Assembly: GCF_043729335.1 (NCBI RefSeq)
Contig: NZ_JAYTLQ010000002.1
Span: forward strand, 1 to 64,000
Reading direction: 5' to 3'
DNA from: Crenothrix sp043729335
GTDB lineage: Bacteria; Pseudomonadota; Gammaproteobacteria; Methylococcales; Methylomonadaceae
Length of the DNA: 64,000 nucleotides
Part shown: piece after piece, positions 31,703 to 40,836 of the stretch
Layout: the number at the start of each line of letters is the position of its first letter
How positions within the stretch are numbered: position 1 is the first letter of the stretch
Position numbers and translations under genes: made by a program
The notes under the pieces: generated by a model
What the model was told of the DNA's origin: nothing
The model's database searches: none
Seen by the model: the letters and a program-made list of their open reading frames with translations, nothing else

Positions 31703-33958
31703 TCATTCCCCAAAAGTAAAAAAGAAAGTGGAACCCTCGCCAGGTGTGGATTGCAAAGACAGTTGGCCACCTTGCCGTTCAATGTGCTTGCGGGCAATGG
31801 TTAGCCCGGCTCCCGTGCCACGGCCGTAAGCATCAGCGGCATGTAAGCGCCGGAAAATACCAAATACGCTTTCTTGATGGCTTTCCGGTATGCCAATGCC
31901 ATTGTCCTTAACGAAAACAGAAGGAGGCGAGTTTTCAATATGTCCGATTTCAATCTGTTTTTGGTGTTTGTCGTTGTACTTGATAGCGTTGACAATCAGG
32001 TTGTGAAAAACTGCGCCAGTAGCTACCGGATCGCATATCACATGAGGCAATGGCTTTAAGATATTAACCTGTGCGCCTGATTCGGTAATGCGGTTGGATA
32101 ATTCATCCAGCACTGATTCCACAAGGCTATTAAGATCCACGTTTTGCATTTCTAAGGCTTGCTTATCAGCGCGTGAATAATGCAGTACCGCTTGAATCAG
32201 ATCAGACATGCGGGTGCTGGACTTAACAATAGTGTCGAGTTTTTTAACTTCCGGCTCGTCTAATTTGTCGTGGGCAGTTTCGCGCAAAATATAAGAGGAC
32301 TTAAGAATACCACGCAAAGGTTCCTGCAAATCGTGAGAGACAATATAGGCAAAAGCTTCAAGTTCACTGTTACTTTTTTCCAGGCTTAACGCCAGTGCTT
32401 TCTGCTTTCCCAACAATTGCAATAAAATTAGCGCACGTTGTAAATCAGTTATGGCTTCTGCCTCATGGCCTTGCCAAGGCCTTGCTTTACCTTGCACGGA
32501 TTCTTTCCAAAGCTCAAAAGAGACGCGTGGCGTCAAACGTTCTTCGCCATTTATGGCGTTAACTTCAACAGGTTTGCGCGGATCACCTGCCCAATTAATT
32601 TCATGCGGCCACTCAGGCCGAAAGCCCAAGATATATTGCTCTGGCTCCCTAAGGCGTGCAGCTATTAAGCCTGTCGCTTGATCAGGAAATGCGCTAGCTG
32701 ATTCAAAAACACTCGGCAGTTGCTCGGTTACAAAAATATCACCTTGTTGATCTAGCCACGTCATTAGGGTTTTAATGAAGGCTTCCGGCGGTGTAATGCC
32801 TGAGCACATAATACGATTATCCACACACAGCGCTGCACCGGTAATATCCAGAGTATTTAACAGTTTTGTGGGCAGCGCGTCTAAAGTACTGGAAGACAGC
32901 TCAGAGGTTATTTCAATAATCTGGCGTTTGGCAGTTAGGGCGGCTTTATCTTGCGCGGCTTTGGCTTTTTCCACAAATAACAGCGTTGCCGTTTCGGCAA
33001 AAGTTTGATATGCCAGCCGGTCTGAATAGCACATGCGTCTTGGCGTAGCACCCATGCAACTGAAAAATCCCCACAGTTTGCCCTGGTTAACCAGCGATAA
33101 CAGCAGACGTGAACGGGCGTTTATATTGAGATAATATTGGCTGCACATCCGCGACATACTGCGCAATACGGAAAAGCTAAGGTCAATGGGTTGGGCATTT
33201 TGCTCAGTACCAGTGGCCATGATTACCGGTATCGGATCGTAAATATGTTCCGGTGCATACTGTATGGGCATTAGCAGCATTTGTCGACGTCCCGGTTCCG
33301 GTATATCCGAGCGTGGAAAGTGCTTGTCAAAAAACGGAGGAAAACCTGCGTCACAGGCTTCGGCTATAGCGTGTCCAGAACCGTCGGCAAGAAAATAAGC
33401 GCCGATTACCGAACCACAGCCAGTCATGCGTTTTAACTCGCGCACGGCAATAGCCATGCCTTCCTGCCAGGTTTCGGCAGCCCGAAGTGCAGCGATTCCG
33501 TCGGTTATTTCGGAAAGCCTTTCGGTAGGTGAAACGTGTGTGGTTTCGGCAGGCAGCCCTTCAAATTCAATTACAAAGACATCGGCGGACCGGTGCACAA
33601 GCACATCGAACTTTTCCTCGCTAAATAAGGTAGGGAAGCATCCCACATATCGGGGCGGACGGGAATCAGTGATGCCCGTTAAGCCGGTTTCAATGCTGCG
33701 CTTAATGTCTGCATTTACAACACGGTCGAGATTTTTACCCCACAAGCTCTCAAGTTTGCCGCCAACCCATGCAGCCGCATTGGCACTGGCTCCTATAATA
33801 CTATAGTCATCAGCTGCTAATATCAGCATGACCCCATGTGGCATAATGGCTCCTGAAAACTGTACCTGTTCTCGATCACAATTAGATACTGTGACAGTGT
33901 CTTTCCAGGTTTGCGTGCCGTTGGCATTAGAAAAAGTCTGAATGTTAGTGGATTCCAT
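31703..33958 (-). CDS. bacteriophytochrome-type histidine kinase with altered chromophore pocket
   Basis: 751 residues: PAS at about 25-130, GAF at about 145-330, PHY at about 345-515, HisKA with H542 (SHDLQEPL) and HATPase at about 640-751 (NAIKYN, DNGIGI, GTGAGLTIARK). The biliverdin-linking Cys is at C27 (NCDREQVQFSGAIMPHG) and the DIP motif is at 218-220. The PHY tongue PRVSF is present at 477-481. However, the two GAF histidines normally near the chromophore are changed: SPIH reads SRMC (C272) and CHH reads CMG (M302). It may bind bilin with different photochemistry, or sense something else. It follows its receiver gene by 20 bp and is probably a Cph1/Rcp1-type pair. Confidence 0.88.
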   Translation of the reverse strand: MESTNIQTFSNANGTQTWKDTVTVSNCDREQVQFSGAIMPHGVMLILAADDYSIIGASANAAAWVGGKLESLWGKNLDRVVNADIKRSIETGLTGITDSRPPRYVGCFPTLFSEEKFDVLVHRSADVFVIEFEGLPAETTHVSPTERLSEITDGIAALRAAETWQEGMAIAVRELKRMTGCGSVIGAYFLADGSGHAIAEACDAGFPPFFDKHFPRSDIPEPGRRQMLLMPIQYAPEHIYDPIPVIMATGTEQNAQPIDLSFSVLRSMSRMCSQYYLNINARSRLLLSLVNQGKLWGFFSCMGATPRRMCYSDRLAYQTFAETATLLFVEKAKAAQDKAALTAKRQIIEITSELSSSTLDALPTKLLNTLDITGAALCVDNRIMCSGITPPEAFIKTLMTWLDQQGDIFVTEQLPSVFESASAFPDQATGLIAARLREPEQYILGFRPEWPHEINWAGDPRKPVEVNAINGEERLTPRVSFELWKESVQGKARPWQGHEAEAITDLQRALILLQLLGKQKALALSLEKSNSELEAFAYIVSHDLQEPLRGILKSSYILRETAHDKLDEPEVKKLDTIVKSSTRMSDLIQAVLHYSRADKQALEMQNVDLNSLVESVLDELSNRITESGAQVNILKPLPHVICDPVATGAVFHNLIVNAIKYNDKHQKQIEIGHIENSPPSVFVKDNGIGIPESHQESVFGIFRRLHAADAYGRGTGAGLTIARKHIERQGGQLSLQSTPGEGSTFFFTFGE

Positions 33959-33978
33959 AGCGCTACCTTGGGTTTAAT

Positions 33979-34425
33979 CTAGAGGTATTTTTTATTGAGA
34001 AGCTGTACGTTGGATAGCCAATAGTTGAATATTTTCTCCAGAATGGATATATGTTCTGGATATAAAAACGGCTTAAGATGGTAAGCGTTGGCGCCAAATT
34101 CGTAACACAACTTTATATCAGCTTGGTTGGAGGAGGTAGAAAACATGACGATGGCAATATGCTTTAAAGCACTGTCTGTTTTTATCTCGTTTAAGGTTTG
34201 ACGGCCATCTAAACCGGGCAAACTAACGTCCATGAGAATAAAGTCCGGATTTATGGCAGGACTTTTAGAAGTGCCTCGTAATAATATTAAGCATTCATCG
34301 CCGGTAATGGCACGGTGAACTTTGTGCCTTAGCCCGGTTTTACGCAGCGCATTTAAAGCGGTATCGAAATCTTCATCGGAATCTTCGACGATTAGAACTT
34401 GGTGGGTATAAAGGGAAATAGTCAT
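33979..34425 (-). CDS. Rcp1-like response regulator paired with the bacteriophytochrome
   Basis: 148 residues, a single receiver: acidic pair in IVEDSDED, phosphoacceptor D66 (FILMDVSLPG), Lys in YHLKPF. No output domain. It is first in a two-gene unit with the phytochrome kinase, 20 bp upstream, and is almost certainly its phosphate acceptor. It is closely related to the receiver at 26-511, so a duplication within this region is likely. The insertion before the phosphoacceptor strand (GTSKSPAINPDF) matches cyanobacterial Rcp1-type receivers. Confidence 0.92.
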   Translation of the reverse strand: MTISLYTHQVLIVEDSDEDFDTALNALRKTGLRHKVHRAITGDECLILLRGTSKSPAINPDFILMDVSLPGLDGRQTLNEIKTDSALKHIAIVMFSTSSNQADIKLCYEFGANAYHLKPFLYPEHISILEKIFNYWLSNVQLLNKKYL

Positions 34426-34718
34426 TAAAAAACTCTAAAAATAAAAGGACTGCCATTGCTATTTTTAAAAGAATTAAATTATTAAAAACAGATTTGGCCG
34501 GTATGTTATCGATCACCCTTGTCATCGTCAATACATTGATAAATAAGTGTTACCAGTTTTCAGATTATTCGATATACCTGTAAAACTTACAGCCGATTGA
34601 GGCCAAGGCATTAATCCTCAAAAGCCTATTTATTCAAGACGAGAAAATTTCGACAAAGCTGGAATTTATGGCTTAAAAATCATCGCTGCTTTTTTATTAT
34701 TAACGGGTTAAATATTTA

Positions 34719-35150
34719 ATGTGGATACAACAAGAGATTTTATTAGCGGCTAAAAAACGTGGGTTTCATTTGATAACCTCCGAAATTATCAGTGCTTTGC
34801 CTACACTTACCCGCATTGAATGTGGCTTGCTGGTGTTATTTATTAAGCATACTTCGGCGTCTTTAACCATTAACGAAAATGCCGATCCTACCGTAAGGCA
34901 AGATTTAGAAAGCCACTTTAATACTTTTGTGCCGGAAAGAGCGCCTTATTACCGCCATGATTATGAAGGTGATGACGACATGCCTGCACACATTAAAAAT
35001 TGTCTGTTAGGGTCAAGCGTCACGATTCCTATTACAAACGGCAAATTTAATCTGGGCATCTGGCAAGGCATTTACTTATGTGAGCATCGAAATCACGGCG
35101 GACAAAGAAGTCTACTGGCTACGCTTCAGGGACGGCTCATATCAGAATAA
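34719..35150 (+). CDS. YjbQ family protein (UPF0047)
   Basis: 143 residues, full length for the family. Hallmarks: GLLVLFIKHTSASLTINENADPTVRQDLESHF, YRHDYEGDDDMPAHIKNCLLGSSVTIPI, and LGIWQGIYLCEHRNHGGQR with the conserved His and Arg. Some members show weak thiamine-phosphate synthase activity, but the cell role is not settled. It stands alone. Its last 25 bases overlap the 3' end of an opposite-strand ribbon-helix-helix gene. Confidence 0.9.
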   Translation: MWIQQEILLAAKKRGFHLITSEIISALPTLTRIECGLLVLFIKHTSASLTINENADPTVRQDLESHFNTFVPERAPYYRHDYEGDDDMPAHIKNCLLGSSVTIPITNGKFNLGIWQGIYLCEHRNHGGQRSLLATLQGRLISE

Positions 35151-35359
35151 TGTTTCATCATTTTAATATGGGGAATAGGTATGGATACGCCGTCGCGAAG
35201 CGCATCAAGCTCGTGTTCTGCAAGATACAAATCTTCAAGGTCGTCTAAATGTTCCAGGATAGCTTCGGTTACATAAAAAGCCTTGCTGCGACCGGTGAGC
35301 ATTGATAAATACTCCAGCTTAGCTTCAACGTCAATAGGGAGTTGGATAGAGATAGCCAT
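35126..35359 (-). CDS. ribbon-helix-helix antitoxin-like protein, no toxin
   Basis: 77 residues. The N-terminal RHH fold (AISIQLPIDVEAKLEYLSMLTGRSKAFYVTEAILEHLDDLEDLYLAE) is typical of RelB-type antitoxins that dimerise and bind DNA. The tail LDALRDGVSIPI would bind a RelE-like toxin. No toxin gene follows: the stop lies inside the end of yjbQ on the other strand. It may be an orphan antitoxin or a repressor acting elsewhere. Confidence 0.75.
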   Translation of the reverse strand: MAISIQLPIDVEAKLEYLSMLTGRSKAFYVTEAILEHLDDLEDLYLAEHELDALRDGVSIPIPHIKMMKHYSDMSRP

Positions 35360-35534
35360 AAAAAAAGCCTCTGTGGTTAGGTAAGTATTGTGTAAGCATC
35401 AGGGGCATCGCAACTCCTTTGCTTAGCATGAAGTATAGTCAAGCTTATACACGACTGCATCACTGACTAATAAATTTCAGATATAATTAGCGCACTCGTT
35501 TACATTTTGTGTCATTAAAATAACATTTTCACCA

Positions 35535-35765
35535 ATGTCCAAAAAAAAGATCCCAAGCTTTGAAGAGTCGCTCGCAGAACTGGAGCAATTGGTTAGCTTG
35601 CTAGAACAAGACAATATCTCCCTGGAAGATTCGTTAAAATCTTTTGAGCGCGGGGTCACCTTGACCCGTGAGTGCCAAAAAGCCTTGCAGGATGCAGAAC
35701 AAAAAATACAAATTCTAATCACAAAAAATGGCACGCCCACCCTGGAACCTTACCCTGATGAATAA
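35535..35765 (+). CDS. xseB: exodeoxyribonuclease VII small subunit
   Basis: 76 residues, the normal size. Core family block: PSFEESLAELEQLVSLLEQ, then ISLEDSLKSFERGVTLTRECQKAL. It associates with XseA in a nuclease that degrades single-stranded DNA; xseA is not in this window. It overlaps the ispA start (ATG inside its last codons), the standard xseB-ispA arrangement of gammaproteobacteria. Confidence 0.93.
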   Translation: MSKKKIPSFEESLAELEQLVSLLEQDNISLEDSLKSFERGVTLTRECQKALQDAEQKIQILITKNGTPTLEPYPDE

Positions 35766-36654
35766 CGCGTTACAACAGTACCTAACCATTTGCCAAAATC
35801 GCGTTGAAACCGCTTTAAAAGCACGGTTGCCTAGTAGCAACATACTGCCGCAAAAACTGCATGAGGCTATGCAATACAGTGTATTAAATGGTGGCAAGCG
35901 CATGCGGCCTTTATTAACCTATTGCACCGGCAAAACCTTAGGTATCAGTCCAGAAGCCTTAGATGGCGCAGCGTGTGCAGTGGAGTTTATTCATGTTTAT
36001 TCGTTAATCCATGATGACCTTCCGGCAATGGATGATGATGATTTAAGGCGCGGCAAACCGACCTGTCATAAAGCGTATGATGAAGCCACGGCTATTTTAG
36101 CGGGCGATGGTTTGCAGGCTTTGGCCTTTGAAATATTAGCTCATGACAGCTCAATTAACGCATCTCCGGAAGCGCGTTTAAAAATGATTACCTTATTAGC
36201 TAAAGCCAGCGGTTCTCAAGGTATGGTAGGCGGTCAGGCAATTGATTTGGAATCGGTAGGCAGACAACTTAACTTGCCTGAGCTGGAAAATATGCACATC
36301 CATAAAACCGGTGCGTTGATCCGTGCCAGCGTTAATCTAGCCACATTGACTAAAGCCGATATCGACCCTAATATGGCTACTAAGCTGGACCATTACGCCA
36401 AATGTATCGGCCTGTCTTTTCAGGTTAAAGATGACATTCTGGATGAAGAAAGCGATACCACTACGCTGGGTAAAACGCAGGGCAAAGACAAAGATAACAA
36501 CAAACCTACTTACCCTGCTTTATTAGGCTTAGCGGGTGCAAAGCAAAAAGCGCAGGAATTACACGAAAAAGCTATTGATAGCCTGAGTATTTTTGGCGCA
36601 GAAGCGGATTTATTACGGGAGTTGTCGCTGTATATTATTCAGCGTAATCATTAA
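35758..36654 (+). CDS. ispA: farnesyl diphosphate synthase
   Basis: About 298 residues from the ATG at 35758, which overlaps the xseB stop; the frame is open upstream to 35728 but the extra ten residues are not family-like. It condenses DMAPP/GPP with IPP to make farnesyl diphosphate. The first Asp-rich motif is DDLPAMDDDD and the second is DDILDEESD preceded by FQVK. It also shows the GGKRMRP substrate-binding segment. In many relatives dxs follows; here a cold-shock-domain gene follows instead. Confidence 0.94.
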   Translation: MNNALQQYLTICQNRVETALKARLPSSNILPQKLHEAMQYSVLNGGKRMRPLLTYCTGKTLGISPEALDGAACAVEFIHVYSLIHDDLPAMDDDDLRRGKPTCHKAYDEATAILAGDGLQALAFEILAHDSSINASPEARLKMITLLAKASGSQGMVGGQAIDLESVGRQLNLPELENMHIHKTGALIRASVNLATLTKADIDPNMATKLDHYAKCIGLSFQVKDDILDEESDTTTLGKTQGKDKDNNKPTYPALLGLAGAKQKAQELHEKAIDSLSIFGAEADLLRELSLYIIQRNH

Positions 36655-36704
36655 TAATGGATCAAAAGCCGAAGATTAATAGTCCTTAGATAAGGTAATG
36701 TACG

Positions 36705-37298
36705 ATGATTGAGAAAGGGAGGTTGGTACGCTGGATTGATGATAAAGGCTTTGGCTTTATAAAACCGGAAGATGGCAAAGCCGAAATATTTCTCCATATT
36801 TCGGCGCTGAAAGGCATGAGCCGTAAACCTGTTGTTGGTGACATTATTCACTATCTGATGGAAGTTGACGCTAACGGTAAGAGCCGTGCTGTAAATGCTA
36901 AAATTGAAGGCGTGACTCAGATACTTAAGCTAACCGCTCTGGAGCAGAAACGCCAAACAGCTTCATTATCTCAGGCAACAGAAAAACCCTACAGAAATCA
37001 AACGACGAAAGTCAGTAAAGCAAAAAACAGCTTTTATCTGTTACCTATTCTCGTTGCAATTGGCGGGGCGGTTTTTGTTTATGACAAGGTCTTTCAAGAA
37101 AAAATTCCTACTGTCCAAGCTGAAAAACTTATGGCTGAGTCTCAATCGATAAATCAAACAACACACTTTCAATGCCAAGGCAAAGTATGGTGTACGCAAA
37201 TGTCATCTTATGAAGAGGCAAAGTTTTACCTGGATAATTGTCCTGGAACTAAGATGGATGGCGATGGTGACGGCGAACCTTGTGAACAACAATTTTGA
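36705..37298 (+). CDS. cold-shock domain / membrane / excalibur-domain fusion
   Basis: 197 residues. An N-terminal cold-shock domain at about 4-66 has the RNA-binding strand GFGFIKPEDGKAEIFLHISAL. A charged linker follows, then one membrane helix at about 108-126 (FYLLPILVAIGGAVFVYDKVF), and a C-terminal excalibur domain (FQCQGKVWCTQM, NCPGTKMDGDGDGEPCE) with a calcium-like DGDGDGE loop and paired Cys. The nucleic-acid-binding part would be cytoplasmic and the calcium loop periplasmic. CSD proteins with a membrane tail (often DUF1294) are common; an excalibur end is also known but unusual. Function unknown. Confidence 0.86.
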   Translation: MIEKGRLVRWIDDKGFGFIKPEDGKAEIFLHISALKGMSRKPVVGDIIHYLMEVDANGKSRAVNAKIEGVTQILKLTALEQKRQTASLSQATEKPYRNQTTKVSKAKNSFYLLPILVAIGGAVFVYDKVFQEKIPTVQAEKLMAESQSINQTTHFQCQGKVWCTQMSSYEEAKFYLDNCPGTKMDGDGDGEPCEQQF

Positions 37299-37381
37299 TT
37301 TATCGGTTTCGCTCCTCCTATAATTGCTTGTTTGTAGGTTGGTGCTGACGTTAGGAAGCCCAACAATTACTAGGCATTACC

Positions 37382-38617
37382 ATGAGATTTTCATTGAATG
37401 TTCAAATCTTCAGCGCAGTTATTGCCAGCCTTATTTGCGGTCTGGCATTGCAACAGCTTGGCATCGATGCTGCCGTTTACAAAAAAGCCATTTTTGTCTG
37501 CGAAATTGTCGGCAATACCTTTGTCGATTTATTAAAAATGATCTTGATTCCCTTGGTATTTACTTCAATTACTGTGGGTGTGGCGCATCTTAGACACCAC
37601 AGCAATATGCAACAAGTATGGAAAACTACTCTGGTTTTTTTTCTGTTTACCTCATCTTTAGCGGTAGTGCTGGGTTTAAGTGTATCCAATCTGTTCCATT
37701 TGGGCGCTGATATTGATATTCATTTGTTTGATAATGAACTACAAAAATTTAACGCCCAGAGTTTAACCGTACCACAATTTGCCACGCATTTTTTTCACAG
37801 CCTGTTTATCAATCCCTTAGCGGCTATGGTGCATGGTGATATTTTAGCCGTAGTGATTTTTGCTTTATTTTTGGGTATTGCACTGATAGTCATGGCAGAA
37901 AAAGCCCAGACCATTTTAAACATGACCGAAGAGCTGCTAGCTATTATCATGTTGATGGTTAACTGGATAATGAAAGTCGCCCCGATTGGCATATTTGCCT
38001 TACTGACTAAATTGGTCGCCACGCAAAATATTGCCTTGTTAAGCACACTCGCCAAATTTATTGTGGTGGTTATCGGTACCACGCTGTTTCACGGTGTTGT
38101 CGTGTTGCCTTTGATTTTATACGCTATCACGCGCATCTCGCCGTTATTCTTTTTTAAAGGCGCTAGAGAATCTTTAATTACCGCTTTTGCCACCAGTTCC
38201 AGCTCCGCAACTTTGCCAGTTACGTTGCGCTGTGCCGAAACCCATTTAAACGTTGATAAAAATATAGCGGGGTTTGTGGTTTCGCTAGGTGCGACAGTTA
38301 ATATGGACGGCACCGCATTGTATGAAGCCGCTGCAGCTTTATTTATTGCCAACCTGACCGGCATAGAGCTAAATTTACTGCAACAAACCATTGTATGTAT
38401 TACTGCCATGTTAGCAGCCATTGGCGCGCCAGGTATCCCCAGCGCAGGTATGGTAACCATGGTGATGGTCTTGCAATCGGTAGGTTTACCGGCAGAAGCT
38501 ATCGCTATTTTATTACCGATAGACCGTTTACTGGATGCCGTACGTACTGTAGTGAATGTTGAAGGCGATATGATCGGTAGTTTGGTAGTACAAAAGCTTA
38601 CCAAGCCGGATCGTTAA
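37382..38617 (+). CDS. dicarboxylate/amino-acid:cation symporter
   Basis: 411 residues of the DAACS (GltP/DctA) family, with about eight membrane helices and two re-entrant loops. Signature blocks: FATSSSSATLPVTLRCAE (serine-rich hairpin 1), GATVNMDGTALYEAAAALFIA (the NMDGT substrate/cation site), and GAPGIPSAGMVTMVMVL then LLPIDRLLDAVRTVVNVEGD near the C-terminus. It imports glutamate, aspartate or C4-acids with protons or sodium. The exact substrate cannot be read. It stands alone on this strand. Confidence 0.93.
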   Translation: MRFSLNVQIFSAVIASLICGLALQQLGIDAAVYKKAIFVCEIVGNTFVDLLKMILIPLVFTSITVGVAHLRHHSNMQQVWKTTLVFFLFTSSLAVVLGLSVSNLFHLGADIDIHLFDNELQKFNAQSLTVPQFATHFFHSLFINPLAAMVHGDILAVVIFALFLGIALIVMAEKAQTILNMTEELLAIIMLMVNWIMKVAPIGIFALLTKLVATQNIALLSTLAKFIVVVIGTTLFHGVVVLPLILYAITRISPLFFFKGARESLITAFATSSSSATLPVTLRCAETHLNVDKNIAGFVVSLGATVNMDGTALYEAAAALFIANLTGIELNLLQQTIVCITAMLAAIGAPGIPSAGMVTMVMVLQSVGLPAEAIAILLPIDRLLDAVRTVVNVEGDMIGSLVVQKLTKPDR

Positions 38618-38656
38618 AGTTTAAGATTGATTAACTTGGTTCAGTAGCAAGATAAG

Positions 38657-40063
38657 TCAGCTTTTAGCTAACTTACTATGACGAATTGAATAGGTAAAGT
38701 ACACGATCAAGCCAATAACTAACCAGACTACAAAACGCAGCCAGGTAAGTGCGGGCAAAAATGCCATTAACGCGCTGCATGATAGCATGCCAAGTACTGG
38801 AAACAACGGGCTGTAGGGTGAGCGAAACGGTCTTATCATGTCTGGTTTAGTGATGCGCAATACAATGACACCTAAGCACACCAATACAAAAGCGGCCAAA
38901 GTACCAATGTTCACTAACTCAGCCAAATCACCCAGCGGTATGAGACCGGCTACGAATGCCATAATCACACCACATATCACAATAACGCGTACCGGTGTTT
39001 GGGTTTTAGGATTAACGCGGCTGAAAAATGGCGATAATAAACCATCGCGTGACATGGCAAAAATAATGCGTGTTAAACCGTAATAAAGTACCAGCATAAC
39101 GGTGGTGAGCCCTGCTATAACGCCGGTTGAAATCAATGCTGAGGCCGAGTTGAAGCCAATCAGCTTGAGAGCATGGGCTACTGGGGATGATACATTCAGA
39201 TCAGTGTAGGGGACAACGCCGGTTAGCAGGGCAGAAACGACAATATAAATAATGGTACAAAAAGACAATGAAGCGACGATTCCAAAAGGTAAATCATGTT
39301 GCGGGTTTTTGGCTTCTTCGGCGGCGGTAGACACCGCATCAAAGCCTACGTAAGCAAAAAATACCAGCGACGCTCCCGCTAAAACGCCGGAAGTTTTACC
39401 ATCGGGTAAAACTTGATACCAGCCGAACGGCATAAACGGATGCCAGTTTTCCGGATGCACGTTAAACGCGGCAATACCGATAAAAATGCTGATAGTAATT
39501 AATTTAACAATCACCATCGCATTATTGGCTTTTGCGCTTTGTTTAACGCCAATAATCAGCAATATCATTAAAATTAAAATAATCAGCGAGGCGGGTAGAT
39601 TAATGAGTCCTCCAAGCTTAGGGGCTTTAGTCAGCATGTCCGGTAACGGTATGCCCATAGAGGTCAATGCATTATTGAAATAGCCAGACCAACCATTGGC
39701 TACTGCTGCTACAGAAATACCATATTCCAGTAGCAAATCCCAGCCGATAATAAAAGCCAGTAACTCACCAAAGGCCGCATAACTGTAGCCATACGCACTA
39801 CCACAGCCACCTACGGCCGCAGATAATTCGGCATAAGAAAGTGCTGCAAACGCACAAGCAAATCCTGCAATAACAAACGATAACACCACGGCCGGTCCGG
39901 ATTGCGTGGCGGCGGCAATGCCTGTTAGTACGAAAATACCTGTGCCGATAATAGCGCCTATACCCAAAAAAGTCAGATCCCACGCAGATAAACAGCGATT
40001 GAGAGTTTGGTCGGCATTATCATGGGCACTAATAGGCTTAGTACGAAAAATTTGCAGGGCCAT
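38657..40063 (-). CDS. APC-family amino-acid permease
   Basis: 468 residues with about 12 membrane helices. The family start is LSAWDLTFLGIGAIIGTGIFVLTGIAAA, followed by AALSYAELSAAVGGCGSAYGYSYAAFGELLAFIIGWDLLLEY, as in cationic amino-acid (CAT/YfnA-like) transporters. VFFAYVGFDAVSTAAEEAKNPQ is the typical sixth-helix segment. Several helices are strongly valine- and isoleucine-rich. The substrate is not certain. The start is ATG with no strong ribosome site; an 8-bp GGAGGGAGG-like stretch lies on the opposite strand just upstream, which does not serve it. Confidence 0.92.
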   Translation of the reverse strand: MALQIFRTKPISAHDNADQTLNRCLSAWDLTFLGIGAIIGTGIFVLTGIAAATQSGPAVVLSFVIAGFACAFAALSYAELSAAVGGCGSAYGYSYAAFGELLAFIIGWDLLLEYGISVAAVANGWSGYFNNALTSMGIPLPDMLTKAPKLGGLINLPASLIILILMILLIIGVKQSAKANNAMVIVKLITISIFIGIAAFNVHPENWHPFMPFGWYQVLPDGKTSGVLAGASLVFFAYVGFDAVSTAAEEAKNPQHDLPFGIVASLSFCTIIYIVVSALLTGVVPYTDLNVSSPVAHALKLIGFNSASALISTGVIAGLTTVMLVLYYGLTRIIFAMSRDGLLSPFFSRVNPKTQTPVRVIVICGVIMAFVAGLIPLGDLAELVNIGTLAAFVLVCLGVIVLRITKPDMIRPFRSPYSPLFPVLGMLSCSALMAFLPALTWLRFVVWLVIGLIVYFTYSIRHSKLAKS

Positions 40064-40226
40064 AAAACATCTCGTGATGGAGGGAGGTGGGGGTATACAA
40101 GTGTTTCAACGTGCGTTGAATCGAGTATAGCATAGACTTAAAGAAGCCAAATAAGCCGCACTTCAAATCATTTTGTTGATAAGTGATTTTAAAAGATTAC
40201 CCGAAGATACGCGGCATGAGCTTGGT

Positions 40227-40664
40227 TTAGATGAGGCCAAGAAACATCAAGGTGATGATAATAAAGGCCATTAAACCTCCTATCCAAGTGATTTTATGGA
40301 GTAACGGCATGTCGTGCCAATAGAGTTCGGCAGTGATTTTACCTGCTCGGAAAGTATTAACGCAAGATTGGCAAGTATCTATTAATGCATGGTAAAGACT
40401 TGAGATAACGTGCGATAAGCCATAACAAATGCCAAGGCCAATTGTAATGAGAAGATAAAAGACGATGGTTTGGGTTTCATGTACGCCAGTCTCAAAAATA
40501 CTTTCGACAGCTTTATCGAGCACAACCTCAATAACTTCGAACAAGATGTGCAAAGCTTCTAATAACGAGCCGAATATCACGTCGTAAGTGTTGATCAAAA
40601 TACCCAAGATCACACCCATAATGCTTAATCTAAAAATAATCTGTCTAAAAGTTATCGATGTCAT
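40227..40664 (-). CDS. small membrane protein, unknown function
   Basis: 145 residues with three predicted membrane helices (about 8-30, 67-90 and 122-144). The first loop is acidic and amphipathic (EALHILFEVIEVVLDKAVESIFETG). A middle loop has two Cys (DTCQSCVNTF) that might bind metal or form a disulfide. Similar small proteins occur in methanotrophs as hypothetical membrane proteins. No family name can be given and no operon partner is apparent. Confidence 0.65.
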   Translation of the reverse strand: MTSITFRQIIFRLSIMGVILGILINTYDVIFGSLLEALHILFEVIEVVLDKAVESIFETGVHETQTIVFYLLITIGLGICYGLSHVISSLYHALIDTCQSCVNTFRAGKITAELYWHDMPLLHKITWIGGLMAFIIITLMFLGLI

Positions 40665-40836
40665 CTTGGCGGCTCATTTCATACGATAATAGTTGATTGC
40701 CTGCTAATTTACCAATGCTTTGATGGGTTTTCCATGCTAATTTGTCCCTTTATAAAATATACACCTAGTGATTTTATCGAGGATTAATTGTAGAGACGCA
40801 AGATTTTGTGTCTCTACAGAGTAATTTTAAAATTTT

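Noticed and set aside
34426..34718. Possible small RNA between the phytochrome receiver and yjbQ
   Set aside because: No stable hairpin with T-run or promoter pair could be made out in this AT-rich stretch.
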